Shown here: positions 61,684 through 64,000 of the stretch, one piece after another
How the letters are laid out: the number at the start of each line of letters is the position of its first letter
Numbering within the stretch: the stretch's first letter is position 1
Assembly (NCBI RefSeq): GCF_004345645.1
Contig: NZ_SLWS01000006.1
Location: 496,001-560,000 of the forward strand
Source: Actinocrispum wychmicini
GTDB taxonomy: Bacteria; Actinomycetota; Actinomycetes; Mycobacteriales; Pseudonocardiaceae
DNA: 64,000 nucleotides
Reading direction: 5' to 3'
Notes under the pieces: model-generated
Seen by the model: only the letters and a program-made list of their open reading frames with translations
What the model was told of the DNA's origin: nothing
Databases searched by the model: none
Made by a program: the position numbers and the translations under genes

Positions 61684-61979
61684 TGTTCTTCTCCCAGGAT
61701 GCGGGGCACGCGGAAGCGGCCGTCCTCGGCCGCGGGGGCACCGGCGAGCGCCTGCTGCTGGGTCAGCCCAGGACGGACCACGTCCTGGCGGAACACGTTG
61801 GTCAACGGCACGGCGTGCGAGGTCGGCGGGACGTCGTCGGCGGCGACCTCGGTGACCTTGGCCACGGCTTCGAGGATCACGTCCAGCTGGCCGGCGAACT
61901 TGTCCAGCTCCTGGTCGGTGACCGCGAGCCGGGCGAGCCGGGCCAGGTGTTCGACCTCGGCGCGGGAGATGGTTGGCAC
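61680..61979 (-). CDS. gatC: Asp-tRNA(Asn)/Glu-tRNA(Gln) amidotransferase subunit C
   Basis: 99 residues, GTG 61979. VEHLARLARLAVTDQELDKFAGQLDVIL at the N-terminus is the GatC signature; C-terminal belt residues (VFRQDVVRPGLTQQQALAGAP) wrap GatA. First gene of the operon. Confidence 0.96.
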   Translation of the reverse strand: MPTISRAEVEHLARLARLAVTDQELDKFAGQLDVILEAVAKVTEVAADDVPPTSHAVPLTNVFRQDVVRPGLTQQQALAGAPAAEDGRFRVPRILGEEQ

Positions 61980-62194
61980 TCCACGAACCCCCGGGGGTTT
62001 ACATTTCGTCTGGGACCTGGTGAGTCTATGGCGAAGCCCGCCGGAGTCCCGACTGGGTTATCCGCGGGTGCGTTGTTCTTAACGCCACGGACTCGGACGC
62101 CTACTCCTTGGGGTACGTGCCCATCTGCGAGAATCGGCGCCCGGCACAGGGTGCGGACGGCAGGGTTCCGCGCACGACGCAGGAGGCGTTCGCC

Positions 62195-62848
62195 TTGTCC
62201 TTCCTGATCCGGGTGCAACTCCCGGACAGCCCGGGAACACTGGGCGCGGTGGCGACCGCGCTCGGCAGGATCGGCGCCGACATCCTCAGCGTGGACGTGG
62301 TCGAGCGGGGCGGTGGCGTCGCCGTGGACGACCTGGTCGTCGAACTGCCGTCCGGGCGGCTGCCGGACATGCTGATCACCGCCGCCGAGTCGATCGACGG
62401 TGTGGAGGTCGACGCCGTCCGCCCGTACGCGGGCGTCCTGGACACCCACCGCGAGCTCGAACTGGTGGAGGAGGTCGCGGCCGAGCCACGGGACGGCATC
62501 CAGACGTTCACCGACGGTGTGCCGAAGATCATCCGAGCGGGGTGGGCGGTGGTGGTGGCGAGCGACCCGAGCGGCTCGCAGACGTTGGCCGCGTCCCCGG
62601 CGGCCCCCCAGATCGCCAGCATCGACCTGCCGTTCATGCCGTTGGCCAAGGCGACCGTGCTGGACGGCGAGGAGTCCTGGGTGCCGGCGACCTGGCAGGA
62701 ACTGGGCACCGAGCTCGCCGCGACCCCGTTGGGCAAGCCGGACCGGGTGCTACTGGTGGGCCGTCCGGGCGGACCCATGTTCCGCGCCGCCGAGGTCGCC
62801 CGGCTCGCGCACCTCGCCGGGATCATCGCGGTCGTGCTGGACGGTTAG
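62195..62848 (+). CDS. ACT-domain protein (Rv3013-like)
   Basis: 217 residues with TTG 62195 as start (AGGAGG upstream); the frame is open to 62108 but without family similarity. The ACT domain is LSFLIRVQLPDSPGTLGAVATALGRIGADI; the C-terminal ~140 residues are an unrecognised alpha/beta domain (VLLVGRPGGPMFRAAEVARL). Orthologues sit next to gatC in actinobacteria; probably senses an amino acid. Its 3' end overlaps the converging gene by ~100 bp. Confidence 0.85.
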   Translation: MSFLIRVQLPDSPGTLGAVATALGRIGADILSVDVVERGGGVAVDDLVVELPSGRLPDMLITAAESIDGVEVDAVRPYAGVLDTHRELELVEEVAAEPRDGIQTFTDGVPKIIRAGWAVVVASDPSGSQTLAASPAAPQIASIDLPFMPLAKATVLDGEESWVPATWQELGTELAATPLGKPDRVLLVGRPGGPMFRAAEVARLAHLAGIIAVVLDG

Positions 62849-63907
62849 CACGACCCACCAGCTCACCAGCACGAAGCAGTACAGCGACTGCCCGATGCGG
62901 TCGACCAGGCTGTCGCCCTTCCACAGGTGCATGCCCCACTCGACGCCGATCAGCGGCAGTGTGAGCAGAAACGCAGCGGTGGCGAACCGGCGGCGCATTA
63001 ACACGGCGAACACGCCTGGGAAGCAAAGCACCAGGTAGTTGTGCCAAGCGATCGGCGACAGCAGCAGGGTCGCGGCCGTGAGCGCCCAGAGGTTCGTGGT
63101 GCGGCGGAGCGTGTAGCCGACGGCAGCCGCGCCCAGCAGGAAGCCGAGCCAGGCGGGGCCGCCGAGCCTCGCGACGAGACTTGGCAGCGAGGCGTTGTCG
63201 CCGAACGTGCTCAGCCCCTCCGTCCGCACGACGCTCAGCCAGCGCACGGTGGTCGCGGGCCCGGCGACGACCATTCCGACGACGGTCGCCGCCAGAACGC
63301 CGACAATCGCTGCTTTGACTGTCCGCCATTGGCGCTGTACCAGGGGCAACAGCAGCAATGGCGCCAGCGTCGGTTTGAGGGCGACGACCAAGCCCAGGTA
63401 GACACCGGCTTGGGCGAGGTGGCCGCGTCGGGTCGCCAGCCACGACAGGGTCAGCCCGGCCAGCAGCACGCCGTACACCTGACCGACCGCGACCGTGCCC
63501 ATGAACGGTGACGACAGGGCCATCGCGGCCACCGCGAGCCACTTCGCCCGAGGTGACACGTCGAGTTCCCGGGCCACCAGCAACGCCGAGCCGAGGACGA
63601 GGACAGCCGTCACGGCGCTGAAGACCCAGTACGCCGCCAACGGCTTCAGCAGGCCCAACGGGGCGAACAGGACCGTCCACACTGGCGGGTTGAGGTTGAC
63701 CAGTTTGGCGCCGGTGTCGTAGATGGATCCGCCGTGCAGCAAGGCGACCGCGGACCGGTGGAACGTGTCCAGGTCCGCGTGCCACAGGACATCCGTGGAC
63801 ACGATCCGGGCGACGTTCGCGCTGCCGTAGGCGACCAGGAACCAGATCGTCACCATGGCCGCTGTCGCCGCGCCCACCCAGAGCAGCACCCGCACGCCAC
63901 CGGACAC
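62750..63907 (-). CDS. GT87/DUF2029-like polyprenol-dependent mannosyltransferase
   Basis: Up to 385 residues; GTG 63907 is tentative because a 12-bp inverted repeat surrounds it, and starts a few codons later are possible. About nine membrane segments. An acidic loop after the first (VSTDVLWHADLDTFHRSAVALLHGGSIYD) with Asp residues and LKPTLAPLLLLPL fit the GT-C fold. Probably adds mannose or arabinose to cell-envelope glycans. The last ~33 codons overlap the ACT gene. Confidence 0.82.
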   Translation of the reverse strand: MSGGVRVLLWVGAATAAMVTIWFLVAYGSANVARIVSTDVLWHADLDTFHRSAVALLHGGSIYDTGAKLVNLNPPVWTVLFAPLGLLKPLAAYWVFSAVTAVLVLGSALLVARELDVSPRAKWLAVAAMALSSPFMGTVAVGQVYGVLLAGLTLSWLATRRGHLAQAGVYLGLVVALKPTLAPLLLLPLVQRQWRTVKAAIVGVLAATVVGMVVAGPATTVRWLSVVRTEGLSTFGDNASLPSLVARLGGPAWLGFLLGAAAVGYTLRRTTNLWALTAATLLLSPIAWHNYLVLCFPGVFAVLMRRRFATAAFLLTLPLIGVEWGMHLWKGDSLVDRIGQSLYCFVLVSWWVVLTVQHDRDDPGEVREPGDLGGAEHGSARTAHQ

Positions 63908-63924
63908 TACTGGTGGCGTGCGGG
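63890..63924 (-). terminator. Hairpin at the GT87 start / upstream gene end
   Basis: Perfect 12-bp inverted repeat CCCGCACGCCAC / GTGGCGTGCGGG (63890-63901, 63913-63924), loop 11 nt. It may terminate the preceding minus-strand gene or mask the GTG 63907. Confidence 0.4.
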
Positions 63925-63933
63925 CGGCACTGA

Positions 63934-64000
63934 TCAGGTGGTGATGAACTCGCCAGGTTTCGTGACGACCGGGGACTCCAGGTAGAGGCCCTTGTACTCG
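63934..64000 (-). CDS. 3' end of an unidentified gene (runs off window)
   Basis: Last 21 residues (EYKGLYLESP...KPGEFITT) and stop TGA at 63936-63934; too short to name. Confidence 0.5.
   Translation of the reverse strand, partial: EYKGLYLESPVVTKPGEFITT

Overview
The window is chromosomal DNA from a high-GC actinobacterium, most likely a Pseudonocardiales-type filamentous actinomycete. The evidence is strong GC bias at codon position 3, many GTG/TTG starts behind GGAGG-type ribosome sites, a DUF397 protein, a mycobacterial-type HU with a Lys/Ala tail, NdgR-type control of leuCD, and F420 biosynthesis (fbiD). From memory, the gene order recG - DAK protein - rpmB - ung - thiL - DUF3515 - ddl - gpsA - fbiD - ppk - mutT1 - hupB - leuDC - IclR - tRNA-Glu/Gln - gltX - FAH - leuB - serA - ilvCNB - gatBAC - ACT protein matches the conserved actinobacterial block known from Mycobacterium tuberculosis (about Rv2973c to Rv3013). 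The window is therefore a housekeeping backbone with a few accessory insertions.

Layout: 0-17.6 kb holds DNA repair (recG, ung), translation (rpmB), cofactor genes (thiL, fbiD), cell wall and lipid genes (ddl, gpsA, plsC), sulfur amino acid genes (cysteine dioxygenase, a cystathionine gamma-synthase/lyase family enzyme), a MocR regulator facing an FMN-barrel protein, ppk and a NUDIX/phosphatase fusion. 17.6-23.5 kb has hupB, leuDC and ndgR, flanked by two unusual non-coding stretches with long inverted repeats and tandem repeats. 23.5-29.7 kb has tRNA-Glu, tRNA-Gln, a HAD hydrolase, gltX and FAH; a solitary tnpB and a flavin monooxygenase lie between gltX and FAH. 29.7-48.1 kb is the branched-chain amino acid and serine region (cimA, leuB, serA, ilvC-ilvN-ilvB, ilvD) with a large secreted subtilase and two toxin-antitoxin-like gene pairs. 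48.1-57.7 kb is accessory: secreted and lipoprotein genes, two D-2-hydroxyacid dehydrogenases, DoxX, an alpha/beta hydrolase, and a TetR/MFS efflux pair. 57.7-64 kb contains a VWA protein, the gatC-gatA-(65-aa membrane protein)-gatB operon, an ACT-domain protein, a GT87-like membrane protein and the 3' end of another gene.

The main regulatory result is that cimA and ilvB each have a short leader ORF rich in the pathway's end-product codons (Ile-Ile-Ile; Ile/Leu/Val), a Rho-independent attenuator, and a promoter whose -10 box sits 6-7 nt from the leader ATG. The leader mRNAs should therefore be leaderless. leuCD instead faces ndgR across a region with a symmetric candidate operator.

The main genome-plasticity results are: a decayed, about 98% identical partial copy of leuB beside a toxin-antitoxin-like pair, with an internal deletion bounded by a 6-bp repeat; a TnpB gene 22 bp upstream of gltX that may have displaced its promoter; a roughly 0.8-kb minisatellite; and two hairpin elements with arms up to about 50 nt. 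No CRISPR array, rRNA or biosynthetic gene cluster is visible.
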